Part shown: in pieces, positions 8,903-17,976 of the stretch | How positions within the stretch are numbered: the stretch's first letter is position 1 | Layout: every line of letters begins with the position of its first letter | Origin: Paenarthrobacter sp. PH39-S1 | GTDB lineage: Bacteria; Actinomycetota; Actinomycetes; Actinomycetales; Micrococcaceae | NCBI RefSeq assembly: GCF_030063245.1 | Contig: NZ_JASISR010000015.1 | Location: 47,012-111,011 of the forward strand | DNA: 64,000 nucleotides | Reading direction: 5' to 3' | Position numbers and translations under genes: made by a program | Notes under the pieces: generated by a model | The model's database searches: none | Seen by the model: only the letters and a program-made list of their open reading frames with translations | Told to the model about the DNA's origin: nothing

Positions 8903-10297
8903 TCAGGTATTCGTTGATGAAGACACCGCCGCCGTGAACTCTTCGCTGTGTTTGACGATAAGTGTTAGGAATGCTGCTGCCGCGAGAGATGCGGCGCAAA
9001 GTGCCATGGTCGGTTTGAATCCAGCGATGAAAGTGACGGAGTTCGAGTAGGAACCGTATCGAGCGAAAACGCCACCGGCAGTGGCGATGCCAAGCACCCC
9101 TCCAAGCTCTCGGATGAGACTATTCACGCCAACGGCTCTGCCCAACTCGCCTATATCGAACCCCGTTAGTACATATTTCTGCACAGCGGGGAAGGCTGCA
9201 GAATTGCCGATTCCGCTAAATACGAGCGGCAACGCAACTTCCCAGTACGTCATACCGGTGTGCACTACGAGGGCGAGCCACCCGAGCCCCGTTGCACCGA
9301 GGAGAAGTCCCACAATCATTACCGGACGTGCGCCCACACGGTCCGACAACTCGCCGGCAATCGGTGCGACGAGGAGCATGCTTCCTGTCCACGGAAGGAG
9401 TGCCAGCCCGCTCATCACAGGAGTCAATCCGAGTCCTCGCTGCAGAAACTGGGCCATCATGAACACCGCACCAAGCACTGTCGCTATATGCAGCACCGTG
9501 ACCGTGTTGCCTACTGTGAACGATTTTAGACGAAAGTAGGAGGTTGGCAGAATCGGGTATCGCGCATGATGTTCCCAAGATACGAAGACAGTCAACACCA
9601 CGCCACCGAACAGTAATGTCCCAGCTAAAAACTGGGCCCCACTGCCGCTAATGCCGTTGAGACCTACGATGACCGAGAAAATTCCCACGATCAAAAGAGC
9701 GAGCCCGGGAGTATCCAGCGGAAACCGCGCTCCGCGGCTCTCCGGAATTTTCAATGCCGTCAGCACAATCGTAATGATACCGATGGGGACGTTGAGCCAG
9801 AAAATCCACGACCATCCGAAAAGCGATGTGACCGCCCCGCCCAGAACCGGACCGAGCAACGTGGACAAGCCTGTCACACCTGATGCGATTCCCAGTGCTC
9901 GCCCCCGACGTTCTGTCGGAAAGACCGCCGCGATAAGTGCAAGCGCCGTGGGCGTGATTACCGCTGCACCGGCCCCCTGCAACGCGCGTGCTGCAATGAG
10001 CCACGATGCTGATGACGCGAGTGCGCATCCTGTGGAGCCGAGCGTGAAGATGGTGAGACCGATGAGAAAGAGTCGCCGCCGACCCCACCGGTCTCCCAAG
10101 CTGGCCGCGGGTAGTAGGAGAACAGCGAAGGTGAGATTGTAGGCTGTGATCGTCCAGGTCAGCGCGTTGGGAGAAGCGGCAACACTTTGACGTATTACGT
10201 CGAGCGCGGTCGTAACGACCAGCATATCCAACGCCGCCATCAAGGTAGCGATGGATGCGACGATCAGGACCCATACGGATGTTCGTTCGACGTCCAT
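8903..10297 (-). CDS. MFS drug-efflux transporter (DHA2/EmrB-QacA type)
   Basis: The protein has 464 residues from ATG 10297 (a TTG at 10312 is the alternative). Fourteen hydrophobic segments are plausible. Motif A appears as GDRWGRRRLFLIGL, motif D1/B as ALDMLVVTTALDVI, and motif C-like as GLSTLLGPVLGGAV. The family exports drugs or metabolites by proton antiport. It lies between the hydrolase and SnoaL genes, probably one transcript from the palindromic promoter at 11175. Confidence 0.87.
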   Translation of the reverse strand: MDVERTSVWVLIVASIATLMAALDMLVVTTALDVIRQSVAASPNALTWTITAYNLTFAVLLLPAASLGDRWGRRRLFLIGLTIFTLGSTGCALASSASWLIAARALQGAGAAVITPTALALIAAVFPTERRGRALGIASGVTGLSTLLGPVLGGAVTSLFGWSWIFWLNVPIGIITIVLTALKIPESRGARFPLDTPGLALLIVGIFSVIVGLNGISGSGAQFLAGTLLFGGVVLTVFVSWEHHARYPILPTSYFRLKSFTVGNTVTVLHIATVLGAVFMMAQFLQRGLGLTPVMSGLALLPWTGSMLLVAPIAGELSDRVGARPVMIVGLLLGATGLGWLALVVHTGMTYWEVALPLVFSGIGNSAAFPAVQKYVLTGFDIGELGRAVGVNSLIRELGGVLGIATAGGVFARYGSYSNSVTFIAGFKPTMALCAASLAAAAFLTLIVKHSEEFTAAVSSSTNT

Positions 10298-10357
10298 ATC
10301 CGTTTCTCTCAATCGGTATTCGGCTCGCGGTGCGAGTTGATTGCGGCGAGCGGATTT

Positions 10358-11119
10358 TTACTTGAAGAAGTGGATGATGATTGGTGCGATGACGTCGTGG
10401 GCGACTGGATGGTTTTGACCGGGAACGACTTCGCTTCTCGCACCTGGAATCGCTCGGGCGACTGCCCGGGCCGATTCGGCCGCCCACGCTTCGCTGTCGC
10501 CGCCGTAGAGGGCAAGAACGTTCGCCGTTACTCGCTGAAAGTCGTCCACTGGAAGGCTGCCATCACCCGTCACCGCCAGATCGTAGGGCAATGAGTTTGC
10601 CAGGGCGACCATCTCTGGCCAGAAAAAGGCATGCTTCCATCCTTCTTCGAAGGGTGCGCCTGTGTTTCGCATCCAGTCGGCGACGGCGTCATCGCGACGT
10701 CCTTCAGTAAGTAGGTCTGCGATGTGTTCGGGGAACCCGGGCTGGAATTCGGTGCAGAATGGAGGTTCGTAGACGGCCACTTTTGAGAATCCTGAGGTGG
10801 AAGCTGCTGCACGCAGAGCGAGGATGCCTCCGCTGGAGTGGCCGTAGAGGTATGCCGTTCCGCCAGCAGCAGCTAAGAGAGCATGCAGGTCATCTACCTC
10901 GCGTTCGACGGAGTAGGCAGCTGCGTCACCGCTGTCCCCGCGTCCACGTCGGTCATAGCTGTACACGGTGAAGACTTGATCGAGCAGTGATACGAGGCCG
11001 TCGGCGGCCTTCCGTGCGGTCAGCGCTCCCAACGTGAGTATGAGCGCCGGTCCAGCTCCACTCTGCTCATAGGCGATCGGGGTTCCATCTGCGGAATGTA
11101 CTGTTTGGGTCATCGTCAT
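10358..11119 (-). CDS. Alpha/beta-fold hydrolase
   Basis: The protein has about 253 residues. The nucleophile elbow GHSSG and the loop YDRRGRGDSGD match the hydrolase at 3063. The late His lies in PGQNHPV. ATG 11119 follows a GAGAGAAAG ribosome site, with a TTG one codon earlier. It is first in the operon hydrolase-MFS-SnoaL and is transcribed away from module A. The shared gap contains a symmetric ECF42-type promoter, so this enzyme is probably in that sigma factor's regulon. Confidence 0.83.
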   Translation of the reverse strand: MTMTQTVHSADGTPIAYEQSGAGPALILTLGALTARKAADGLVSLLDQVFTVYSYDRRGRGDSGDAAAYSVEREVDDLHALLAAAGGTAYLYGHSSGGILALRAAASTSGFSKVAVYEPPFCTEFQPGFPEHIADLLTEGRRDDAVADWMRNTGAPFEEGWKHAFFWPEMVALANSLPYDLAVTGDGSLPVDDFQRVTANVLALYGGDSEAWAAESARAVARAIPGARSEVVPGQNHPVAHDVIAPIIIHFFK

Positions 11120-11174
11120 CAACTTTCTCTCGGAGAGGCGTGGAGATTTCTGAGCCCACCCTCAAGGGTGCCTA

Positions 11175-11220
11175 TCACCTGCATGTCGAAACCGGAAACC
11201 TAGTTTCGACATGCAGGTGA
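11175..11220. promoter_or_regulatory. Symmetric bidirectional ECF42-type promoter
   Basis: Two perfect 18-bp arms (11175-11192 and 11203-11220) flank a 10-bp centre. On the plus strand TGTCGA (11184-11189), a 17-bp spacer and CGAC (11207-11210) can be read. The minus strand reads exactly the same. Published ECF42 promoters carry TGTCGA at -35 and a CGA-type -10, so the palindrome is best read as two superimposed promoters. They would drive DGPF-sigma A rightward and hydrolase-MFS leftward. A dimeric repressor operator is the alternative. Confidence 0.7.
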
Positions 11221-11251
11221 GACCATTTTGATACGAGGCTGAGGAGCTCCG

Positions 11252-11623
11252 ATGAAATTCATGATCATGATCTACAGCAACCCCGAGTTTCGCGCCGTAT
11301 GGGAAAGTCTCTCGGAGGAACAACAGGTACAGTTCGGGCGCGATCATCTGGCGGTCAGTGCGGACATGGCTGAGACCGGAGACCTGGTGGCCGCTGAAGG
11401 TCTCGCCGACCCGGCGATGTCTAGGACCGTGTCGACCCGAGGCGGTCTGCTGACTATCACGGATGGGCCCTATTCCGAGATCAAGGAGCAGGTAGTCGGG
11501 TTCTGCCTCGTCGACTGCGACAACATCGAGCGAGCCATCGAGTACGCTGCCCGCATTCCTGATGCTGCCTTTGGTGCTGTTGAGGTGCGGCCGGTAGCAA
11601 ATCTGAGCTATCTGGAAACCTGA
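11252..11623 (+). CDS. DGPF/YCII-related protein, module A
   Basis: The protein has 123 residues with a ferredoxin-like YCII fold. Strand 1 is KFMIMIYSN, and the family signature DGPYSEIKEQVVGF is a variant of the DGPF motif. It starts at ATG 11252 after GAGGAG. Its stop overlaps the start of the sigma factor as TGATG, the standard ECF42 arrangement. DGPF proteins are the conserved targets and partners of ECF42 factors; their biochemistry is unresolved. Confidence 0.87.
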   Translation: MKFMIMIYSNPEFRAVWESLSEEQQVQFGRDHLAVSADMAETGDLVAAEGLADPAMSRTVSTRGGLLTITDGPYSEIKEQVVGFCLVDCDNIERAIEYAARIPDAAFGAVEVRPVANLSYLET

Positions 11624-13026
11624 TGCCGGGTCAACAGATCGAGCCGCTCCTGCGCGAGCTCGCAGTCTCAGTACTTCGCGGGCTCATTCGGAAGTACCAT
11701 GACTTCGACTCCTGCGAAGATGCTATGCAGGAGGCCCTTATTGCGGCAACCGTGGAATGGCCGCGGGAGGGCATCCCGGCAAACCCCTATGGGTGGCTAC
11801 TCACCGTTAGTTCCCGTCGGCTCATAGAAATCTGGCGAAAAGACGGTTCGCGACGTCGCCGGGAGGAGGCAGTCGCTGCCAGTCTGATTGTTGCGACGGA
11901 GGCAGTGTCCGATGCCGACGATACGCTCGATCTCTTGTATCACTGCTGCCATCCCGCGTTAAACGCCTCCGCTCAGGTCGCGCTCACCCTGCGTGCATTA
12001 GGCGGCTTGACCACAGCGGAAATAGCGGCGGCTTTCCTGATCCCGGAACCCACGATGGCCCAGCGCATCAGTCGCGCAAAACAGCGCATTCGAGCCACCG
12101 GTTTGCAAATCGCAGCGTCTCCAGAAGCTCGGTCGGAAAGAACACCTTCAGTGTTACACGTGCTCTACCTCATCTTTACTGAAGGTCACACAGCCAGTTC
12201 CGGAAAGCGCCTCTACCGGGTCGATCTGACCGACGAAGCGATCCGGCTCGAGCGACAACTGCACCAGCTGCTCCCAAACGACGGGGAGGTCACCGGACTT
12301 CTAGCACTGATGCTTCTCATCGAAGCGCGTCGCGAAGCCCGCAGCCCGGACGGAAGCACGGTCATTCCGCTAGGGAATCAGGACAGAACCCGATGGAACA
12401 CCTCACTCATCGCTGAAGGTACAACCCTCATCAGTCAGAGCCTGTCCAAAAACCGCCTCGGACCCTATCAAGTTCAGGCCGCGATCGCTGCCGTACACGA
12501 CCAGGCTTCCCAGGCGGAGGATACGGATTGGGACGAAATCGTCCAACTGTATGACCTACTCCTGGCGCTCACGCCCAGCCCAACGGTTGCCTTGAACCGA
12601 ACTATCGCGGTAGCGATGACGTGTGGGGCTCAAATCGGTCTCCAAACATTGGCCCAGCTCCAGACGGAGTACCGATTATCGGATCTCCACCGGCTTGAAG
12701 CCGTTCGTGCTCACCTCCTCGAAATGGCCGGTGACGCTCAAGCCGCACAAATATATTATCGAGCGGCCGCTCGGCGGACCTCAAGCATTCCCGAGCAACG
12801 CCACCTCTTAGCCAAGGCCCATACTCTGACACAGTCGATCGGGCATGATCAATCTTTGACTATCCGTCGAAATCCCGGCAACTCGCCCGTCATCGATGGT
12901 CAGAACGATGGCGGTTTCACCGAACCGGGGCTTCAACATCTTGAGGTCAATCCTTTGACCTGCTGTGAGGGGACTGTGTCGGCGGGCGAGCGTTCTCTGC
13001 CGACATCGGAGATGATTACCGAATGA
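11623..13026 (+). CDS. ECF42 sigma factor, module A
   Basis: The protein has 467 residues. Region sigma2 is at about residues 8-75 (FDSCEDAMQEALIAA, PYGWLLTVSSRRLIEIWRK). Region sigma4 is at about 115-160 (LTTAEIAAAFLIPEPTMAQRISRAKQRI). The long TPR-like C-terminal extension (about 185-410) defines ECF42, including TGLLALMLLIEARREARSPDG and SPTVALNRTIAVAM. It is about 50 residues longer than the other copies, with a low-complexity tail after LTQSIG. The extension replaces an anti-sigma factor as regulator in this group. It overlaps the HD-domain gene by ATGA. Confidence 0.88.
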   Translation: MPGQQIEPLLRELAVSVLRGLIRKYHDFDSCEDAMQEALIAATVEWPREGIPANPYGWLLTVSSRRLIEIWRKDGSRRRREEAVAASLIVATEAVSDADDTLDLLYHCCHPALNASAQVALTLRALGGLTTAEIAAAFLIPEPTMAQRISRAKQRIRATGLQIAASPEARSERTPSVLHVLYLIFTEGHTASSGKRLYRVDLTDEAIRLERQLHQLLPNDGEVTGLLALMLLIEARREARSPDGSTVIPLGNQDRTRWNTSLIAEGTTLISQSLSKNRLGPYQVQAAIAAVHDQASQAEDTDWDEIVQLYDLLLALTPSPTVALNRTIAVAMTCGAQIGLQTLAQLQTEYRLSDLHRLEAVRAHLLEMAGDAQAAQIYYRAAARRTSSIPEQRHLLAKAHTLTQSIGHDQSLTIRRNPGNSPVIDGQNDGGFTEPGLQHLEVNPLTCCEGTVSAGERSLPTSEMITE

Positions 13027-13625
13027 CCCGGATTGATTCATTTCAGGCCGACACACAAGCTGAATACGCGGCCGGGATCGTCGCAGCGCACTATTTGTCG
13101 CCTGCGTTGTACAACCACAGCATGCGAACTTGGAAGTTTGCTCTCGCCCTTGCAAAGGCGGATGGAATGTCGGCGATCGACCGCGAACTCCTGCAGGTCG
13201 CCGCTTTACTGCATGACGTAGGGCTCGTCCCTGAGTTCGATGCCGCGCGGGTGCCCTTCGAGACGACGGGAGGACACCTTGCTTGGGTGCTCACGGCAGG
13301 TGCCGGATGGAAGACCTATCGTCGCGATCGAGTCATCGAGGTAATCGAGCGGCACATGCTTCCGTCAGTTGACCGTGCAGACGACCCGGAGGGACATCTG
13401 CTGGAGATGGCAACGAGCCTGGATATTTCTGGGGCAAGACTGGATGTGTTGCCCTCCCACTTGATCACCGAGGTGGTTAGCGCACATCCGCGGCTCGACT
13501 TCGCGTCTGAATTCGGGAAGTGTCTCGCCGATCAGGCAGTTCGAAAGCCCGCCTCTCAGGCTGCACGCCTCATCTCGCGCGGACTGCAGGCCCGTCTCGA
13601 TGCTCACCCCCTGGAACAACGTTGA
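13023..13625 (+). CDS. HD-domain protein
   Basis: The protein has 200 residues. The HD metal-site pattern is visible: His32 in NHSMRTW, then the His-Asp pair in LLHDVG (residues 64-65), and ERHMLPSVD further on. It resembles the cyanamide-hydratase-like branch of HD hydrolases. The ATG lies inside the end of sigma A (ATGA overlap), so the two are translationally coupled. Its substrate is unknown, but co-expression with sigma A is expected. Confidence 0.8.
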   Translation: MTRIDSFQADTQAEYAAGIVAAHYLSPALYNHSMRTWKFALALAKADGMSAIDRELLQVAALLHDVGLVPEFDAARVPFETTGGHLAWVLTAGAGWKTYRRDRVIEVIERHMLPSVDRADDPEGHLLEMATSLDISGARLDVLPSHLITEVVSAHPRLDFASEFGKCLADQAVRKPASQAARLISRGLQARLDAHPLEQR

Positions 13626-13739
13626 CTGCGAGCCAGCCCACGTCCATCCTGCTCGTCATGTTTCTCATCTCCGTGTAGCTTTCTTCGGCGGCCGCACCGA
13701 CCATCACCTCCCCACCAGTCCCACTTCAACGGGAACAGG

Positions 13740-14131
13740 CACGAAAGACGGGACCATTTCATGGAACAGCACCTGCATGTTATCTGTCGCTTGCGACGAC
13801 CGATCGTGCCTGTTCAGGATTCAATCGAAGTGTATTTTCATCCAGGAGCGTGTGCAGTGACGAAGGTGCTTGGATCGATCGAGCGCTATCTTCCTTTGCC
13901 AGTACCGACCTCTGTCCGAGTGATCAACTTGATGCGGTGTTCCTCGTTTACGGTCACGTGCGGAACGTTGTACAGGCCAGCGTCTCCCCGCGCGGGACAT
14001 GGACAGGAAACAGTGAAACTACGATGTGGTCGCCGATCGCGCCGCTCATCCTTGAGCGGACCGACGACTTCCCTTGGTTCGTGCAGGCATTGCAATCGAC
14101 TACTGCAAGCAGTCCTGGACCGGATACCTGA
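13740..14131 (+). pseudogene. Possible TetR C-terminal domain remnant
   Basis: The frame 13850-14131 contains LDAVFLVYGHVRNVVQASVS and LILERTDDFPWFVQALQS, which resembles helices 7-9 of a TetR/AcrR ligand domain. No DNA-binding domain precedes it and the flanking frames are broken. This is a weak assignment based on pattern alone. Confidence 0.35.
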
Positions 14132-14236
14132 CGCTCACGCCGCGACCGGGACACATGAACATCGTGGAGCGTGGGGGAGCTGTGGTGGCTTTGAGAATTA
14201 GGGTGTATCGGGCGGACCTGACGCTGAACATGGCTT

Positions 14237-14439
14237 CCCGTTGGTTCGGCCGCTCCATATGTTCTCGATCTATCTGCTGGCAGCCACCCATAGCAGCGCG
14301 CTTGGTTAGTCGATGCTCGATGCCGTGCTCCACGCCGACCCTGCGCGTGATCGAGCGATCGCGTTCCACGAGCGCAACGGTTTTGTGTCCGACGGCACTG
14401 AGTGCATCGATCTCTCCGGCCCAAGCTGGTTGAATTGCG
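14237..14439 (+). pseudogene. GNAT acetyltransferase C-terminal remnant
   Basis: Reading through one stop (after ATHSSALG), the frame gives SMLDAVLH and then RAIAFHERNGFVSDGTECID. That is the classic last part of a GNAT domain, the acetyl-CoA loop and the AxxFYxxxGF motif. The stretch between is shorter than in intact enzymes and the N-terminal half is absent. Confidence 0.55.
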
Positions 14440-14659
14440 GATAATCCGCTGACGTCAAAGCTCCCGGAGGGAAGAGCCCGGTCGCCCCTCAAACTCGTCA
14501 GCAAAATCGAATAGTTGAACTTCGATGGGGAAGTTCGGTATCCGTTTTTTCAGTATTCGGGATGCATCAGGAATCCGGGGCGCAACCTCCTCAAGACCGT
14601 CTCGCTGTCGGATGGCTCAACCGAAATGCCAGAGTCCTTGAAACAAATCGGGGATAGGG

Positions 14660-14687
14660 TGTCGGATTGGGCCAGGGGTGTTCGTAG
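14660..14687 (+). promoter_or_regulatory. ECF42-type promoter of module B
   Basis: TGTCGG (14660-14665), a 17-bp spacer, and CGTAG (14683-14687). The same boxes with a related spacer lie before the duplicated module D (38281-38308) and before the reductase gene at 38526-39137 (39191-39218). This supports a shared sigma factor, probably ECF42-B itself. Confidence 0.65.
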
Positions 14688-14741
14688 AAGAGGTGAACGG
14701 CCACCCATGAGGGTGCCCGATACCAGAGGAGATGATTCGAG

Positions 14742-15071
14742 ATGCAGTACCTGGTTTCCGTGATCCACGACAAGCTCGACCTCGCCACACCGGCCGAAAT
14801 GGCAGCCATTGACGCGTTCAACGATCGGCTCCAGACGGAGGGTTACTGGGTCTTCGCCGGCGGCCTCGCGTCGCCCAACGCGGCCACCGTCATCGACGGC
14901 CGGGGCGAGGAAGCGTTGTTCACCGACGGCCCCTTTGTCGAGACGAAGGAGTACCTCGCCGGTTTCTGGATCATGGAGGCCCCCGACCTCGACGTGGCGC
15001 TCAAACTCGCCGCCGATGGATCGAAGGCCTGCAACCGGAGGGTCGAGGTGCGGCCGTTCCTGGTCGTGTGA
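14742..15071 (+). CDS. DGPF/YCII-related protein, module B
   Basis: The protein has 109 residues, with strand 1 QYLVSVIHDKLDLATP and the signature TDGPFVETKEYLAGFWIME. It starts at ATG 14742 after AGAGGAG. The stop overlaps the GTG of sigma B (GTGTGA). An identical protein is encoded at 37897-38226 on the other strand. Its role is presumed to be that of other ECF42-linked DGPF proteins. Confidence 0.88.
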   Translation: MQYLVSVIHDKLDLATPAEMAAIDAFNDRLQTEGYWVFAGGLASPNAATVIDGRGEEALFTDGPFVETKEYLAGFWIMEAPDLDVALKLAADGSKACNRRVEVRPFLVV

Positions 15072-16381
15072 GCGTGATCGACGCCAGGGCTGCCATCGCA
15101 AGGATTCACCACGAGGAGTGGGCGCGGATGGTCGCCTCCCTGACCAGGCGTTTCGGTGACCTCGACATCGCCGAGGAAGCGGCGGCTGAGGCGTTCGCTA
15201 CCGCCCTCCAGCGGTGGCCTGCCGACGGCGTGCCGCCCAGCCCCGGTGCCTGGCTGACTACCACCGCCAACCGCAAGGCCATCGACCGGCTCCGGCGCGA
15301 GAACAAGCGCGACGACAAGCACAAGGAGGCTCGGATTTTGTACGACGACGACCCGCCCGAGTCTCTCGGCGCGATCGAGGACGACCGGCTCCGGCTGATC
15401 TTCACCTGCTGTCATCCGGCGCTCACCATGGAGGCCCGGGTGGCGCTGACACTGCGCATGGTTGGAGGTCTCACCGTGCCTCAGATCGCCCGTGCGTTCC
15501 TGGTGCAGGAGTACACCATGGGAAAGCGAATCACCCGCGCGAAGGCCAAGATCAAGGCGGCTCGTATCCCGTATCGGGTACCGTCCGCCCAGGATCTCCC
15601 GGCCCGAGTTTCCGGCGTACTCGCTGTCCTCTTCCTCGTTTTCAACGAGGGCTACCTGGCGACCGGCCCCGACACCGATCCCGTCCGTCACGAGCTGACC
15701 GCCGAGGCGATCCGGTTAACTCGCCTGGTCCGTGCCTTCCTGCCGGAGGACGGTGAGGTGGCCGGGCTGCTGGCGCTGATGCTCCTGATCGAGGCTCGCC
15801 GCACCGTCCGGGTTTCGGCGAGCGGCGAACTGGTCACCCTCGACGAGCAAGACCGCGGGGCCTGGGACGCGGCGCTGATCGCCGAGGGTCATCGGCTGGT
15901 ACGCGAACGCCTGGCCGCCGGAGTGGTTCCCGGCCGCTACGAAATCCTCGCAGCGATCAACGCCGTGCACACCTCCGGCCGCGACGCCCGCGACACCGAC
16001 TGGTCGCAGGTCGTCGCCCTATACGACCAGCTGGCCAGCCTCGACCCTTCGCCGATCATCGCCCTCAACCGGGCCGTCGCAGTCGCCGAGATTCATGGTC
16101 CGGAGGTGGCACTGGCGATTGTTGACCGTCTTGAGGAAAAGTTGGCGGGCTACCACGCCTACCACGCCACCCGCGCCGACATGCTGCGCCGACTCGGGCG
16201 CAGCCAGGAGTCGTGCGCGGCGTATGACCACGCCATCGAGCTGGCGGGCAACACTGCCGAGACCGCCCACTTGACCCGCCGCCGCGGGCAGCTCTTGCGC
16301 CTGGGCAACGCCGCGAGCGGAGCGCCCGAGGCGGACGCAGGCGGATCGACAACATCGACACACAGGGAGAAACTGATATGA
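15068..16381 (+). CDS. ECF42 sigma factor, module B
   Basis: The protein has 437 residues, started at GTG 15068. Sigma2 covers about residues 1-80 (DLDIAEEAAAEAFATAL, PGAWLTTTANRKAIDRLRR). Sigma4 is at about 115-165 (ARVALTLRMVGGLTVPQIAR, EYTMGKRITRAKAKIKAA). The TPR-like extension includes FNEGYLATGPD, AGLLALMLLIEARRTVR and SPIIALNRAVAVAEIHG. It overlaps the following reductase by ATGA. It is the intact parent of the truncated copy D. Confidence 0.9.
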   Translation: MSVIDARAAIARIHHEEWARMVASLTRRFGDLDIAEEAAAEAFATALQRWPADGVPPSPGAWLTTTANRKAIDRLRRENKRDDKHKEARILYDDDPPESLGAIEDDRLRLIFTCCHPALTMEARVALTLRMVGGLTVPQIARAFLVQEYTMGKRITRAKAKIKAARIPYRVPSAQDLPARVSGVLAVLFLVFNEGYLATGPDTDPVRHELTAEAIRLTRLVRAFLPEDGEVAGLLALMLLIEARRTVRVSASGELVTLDEQDRGAWDAALIAEGHRLVRERLAAGVVPGRYEILAAINAVHTSGRDARDTDWSQVVALYDQLASLDPSPIIALNRAVAVAEIHGPEVALAIVDRLEEKLAGYHAYHATRADMLRRLGRSQESCAAYDHAIELAGNTAETAHLTRRRGQLLRLGNAASGAPEADAGGSTTSTHREKLI

Positions 16382-16978
16382 GTTCCATCGTGGTGCAGGC
16401 GTTCGTGACCCTCGACGGCGTCGTCCAGGCAACCGGTGGTCCAGGTGAGGACCGGGGAAGGTGGCTTCGAGCACGGCGGCTGGCAGTACAGGTACGTCGG
16501 TGAGGAGGAGATCGTCGCGGAGTGGGAGAGCAAGACGGAGGCGTTGCTGCTCTGCCGAGAGACGTACGAGATCTTCGCCGGCGCATGGGGTGTGTTGGAC
16601 GAAGACGCAGAGGGCCTGCAGGGGGAGTTGACCGGGAGGAACAACCGCATCCCCAAGTATGTCGCGTCGCGCACGCTGACTGAGGTTGGCTGGCAGAACA
16701 CGCGGCTCCTCGGCTCCGACGAGGCGGCTGCGGTGGAGAAGCTGCATGCGGAGCGGGGCGGCGAGATCCGGGTGTGGGGGAGCACCCAGCTGATCAGGAC
16801 GCTGGCCGAGCGCGACCTGGTCGACGAATACCGGCTCGTCGTCCACCCCACCGTGCTGGGCACGGGCAGGAAGCTGTTCTCCGGCGGGTTCCCACTCACC
16901 AGACTCGCCCTAACCGAGACCCGCGCCCTGCTCTCCGGAGTGGTGATCAACACCTACCGGAGATCCCACGCCAGCTGA
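16378..16978 (+). pseudogene. RibD-C/DHFR-like reductase (copy 3), frameshifted
   Basis: ATG 16378 overlaps the sigma B stop and opens the frame MSSIVVQAFVTLDGVVQATGG. After the run of four G at 16454-16457 the homology moves to the next frame. It continues there with GGFEHGGWQYRYV, ETYEIFAGAWG, KYVASRTLTEVGW and LVVHPTVLGTGRKLF to the stop at 16978. Removing one G restores a full-length reductase of about 199 residues. It is either a recent loss-of-function mutation or a sequence error. Confidence 0.8.
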
Positions 16979-17304
16979 GGCAAAGACCAACTCCAAGAGC
17001 TGCGAAGAACCGGCGAGCCCCAGCCGTCGATCGTAGCCGAGTCGGTCGATGTGACGCCGGTTTACCGCGATCGGCGTCGCACCGATGCGAAAGGCAAGGA
17101 TCATGGGCAAGTTCATCGTTTCCATCACAATACGGTCAACAGTCTCGTCACAGGGGCCACCGTTTGGCGACGAGACTGACTTCATACAGTGGTAAGTGCC
17201 GCGCACCAGGCCGGGACCGTCGTCGACGACGTCGCCAGTCCGGCCTGCCGCGACCAGGTTCCCGATCACCGCTTCCACCCCTGCCACCCGTCGTCGCGGC
17301 CGAT
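16979..17304. other. Gene-free stretch with one hairpin
   Basis: No gene is supported. An inverted repeat, CAGTCTCGTC at 17140-17149 and its complement at 17169-17178, could form a 10-bp stem with a 19-nt loop. No T-run follows, so it is not a typical terminator. Confidence 0.4.
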
Positions 17305-17690
17305 TCAGCAGGACGCGGGCCGGTCGAGCAGCAGCGTCCACTCGGCCTCGTTGCCGGTCATCACTGCGGCCCGTTCGAACTCCGAGCGCGCCTCCTCGCG
17401 GCGTTCGAGCTTAAGCAGCAGGTCACCCCGAACGGCCGGCAGCAGGTGGTAGCGGCGCAGGGCGGTGACCTCGGACAGCTTGTCGACGACGGCCAGCGCG
17501 GGTGTGCGTCCGCCGGGCCATCGACACCGCGACGGCCCGGTTCAGCTCGACCAACGGCGAGCCGGTGAGCGCGCTGAGTTCATAATAGAGCTCGGCGATG
17601 CTTTGCCAGTCGGTACCCGCTGCGCTCGTCGCGGGGGTATGGCAGGCGGCGATCGGGGTTAACCACGAGATCGGCGGCTCTCCTACGCCA
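17305..17690 (-). pseudogene. ECF42 sigma factor C-terminal remnant (G)
   Basis: On the minus strand one frame gives IAACHTPATSAAGTDW, IAELYYELSALTGSPLVELN and RAVAVSM. After a frameshift near 17520, the next frame gives ALAVVDKLSEVTALRRYHLL, AVRGDLLLKLERREEARSEF and ERAA, ending at the stop 17305-17307. This is the last third of an ECF42 extension. The sigma2/sigma4 part is missing, and this is a distinct lineage from copies A-F. Confidence 0.75.
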
Positions 17691-17976
17691 CCGGCACTTA
17701 CAACACCTGGTGCGGATGAGCTAACACCAGCTATCCGAAGTCGCAGCAACACCCAATGACCTGCAACTTGAGATACTGACCCAGCTTGGACGCATAGGGT
17801 CCGGCAGCAACCGGCGCGAATTATCTGAGCGCTCTCAGTACGTCAGCCACTCCTTGAGAAGCGCATGTGCGGCTCTCGAAGACGATGTCGTACGCGAGTA
17901 AACTTGCAACTGTTTCGACGTCGCTGTTGGCCCGCGCCCGGACGAAGAGCATTGAGATCTGTGTGGGTGGTGGGAT

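Larger units (their letters stand above)
14658..15475 (+). repeat. 818-bp repeat, copy 1 (inverted partner 37493-38310)
   Basis: This segment carries the module B promoter, the whole DGPF gene and the first 136 codons of sigma B. It recurs in opposite orientation at 37493-38310, and the encoded peptides are identical in all frames compared. The match starts two bases before the -35 box and stops inside the sigma4 coding region, so the boundaries are sharp. Confidence 0.9.

Noticed and set aside
9541..9560. TTGGCAGAATC as a fifth TGGCAG element
   Set aside because: It is inside the MFS coding region with no CTGCCA arm at 28-29 or 49 bp.
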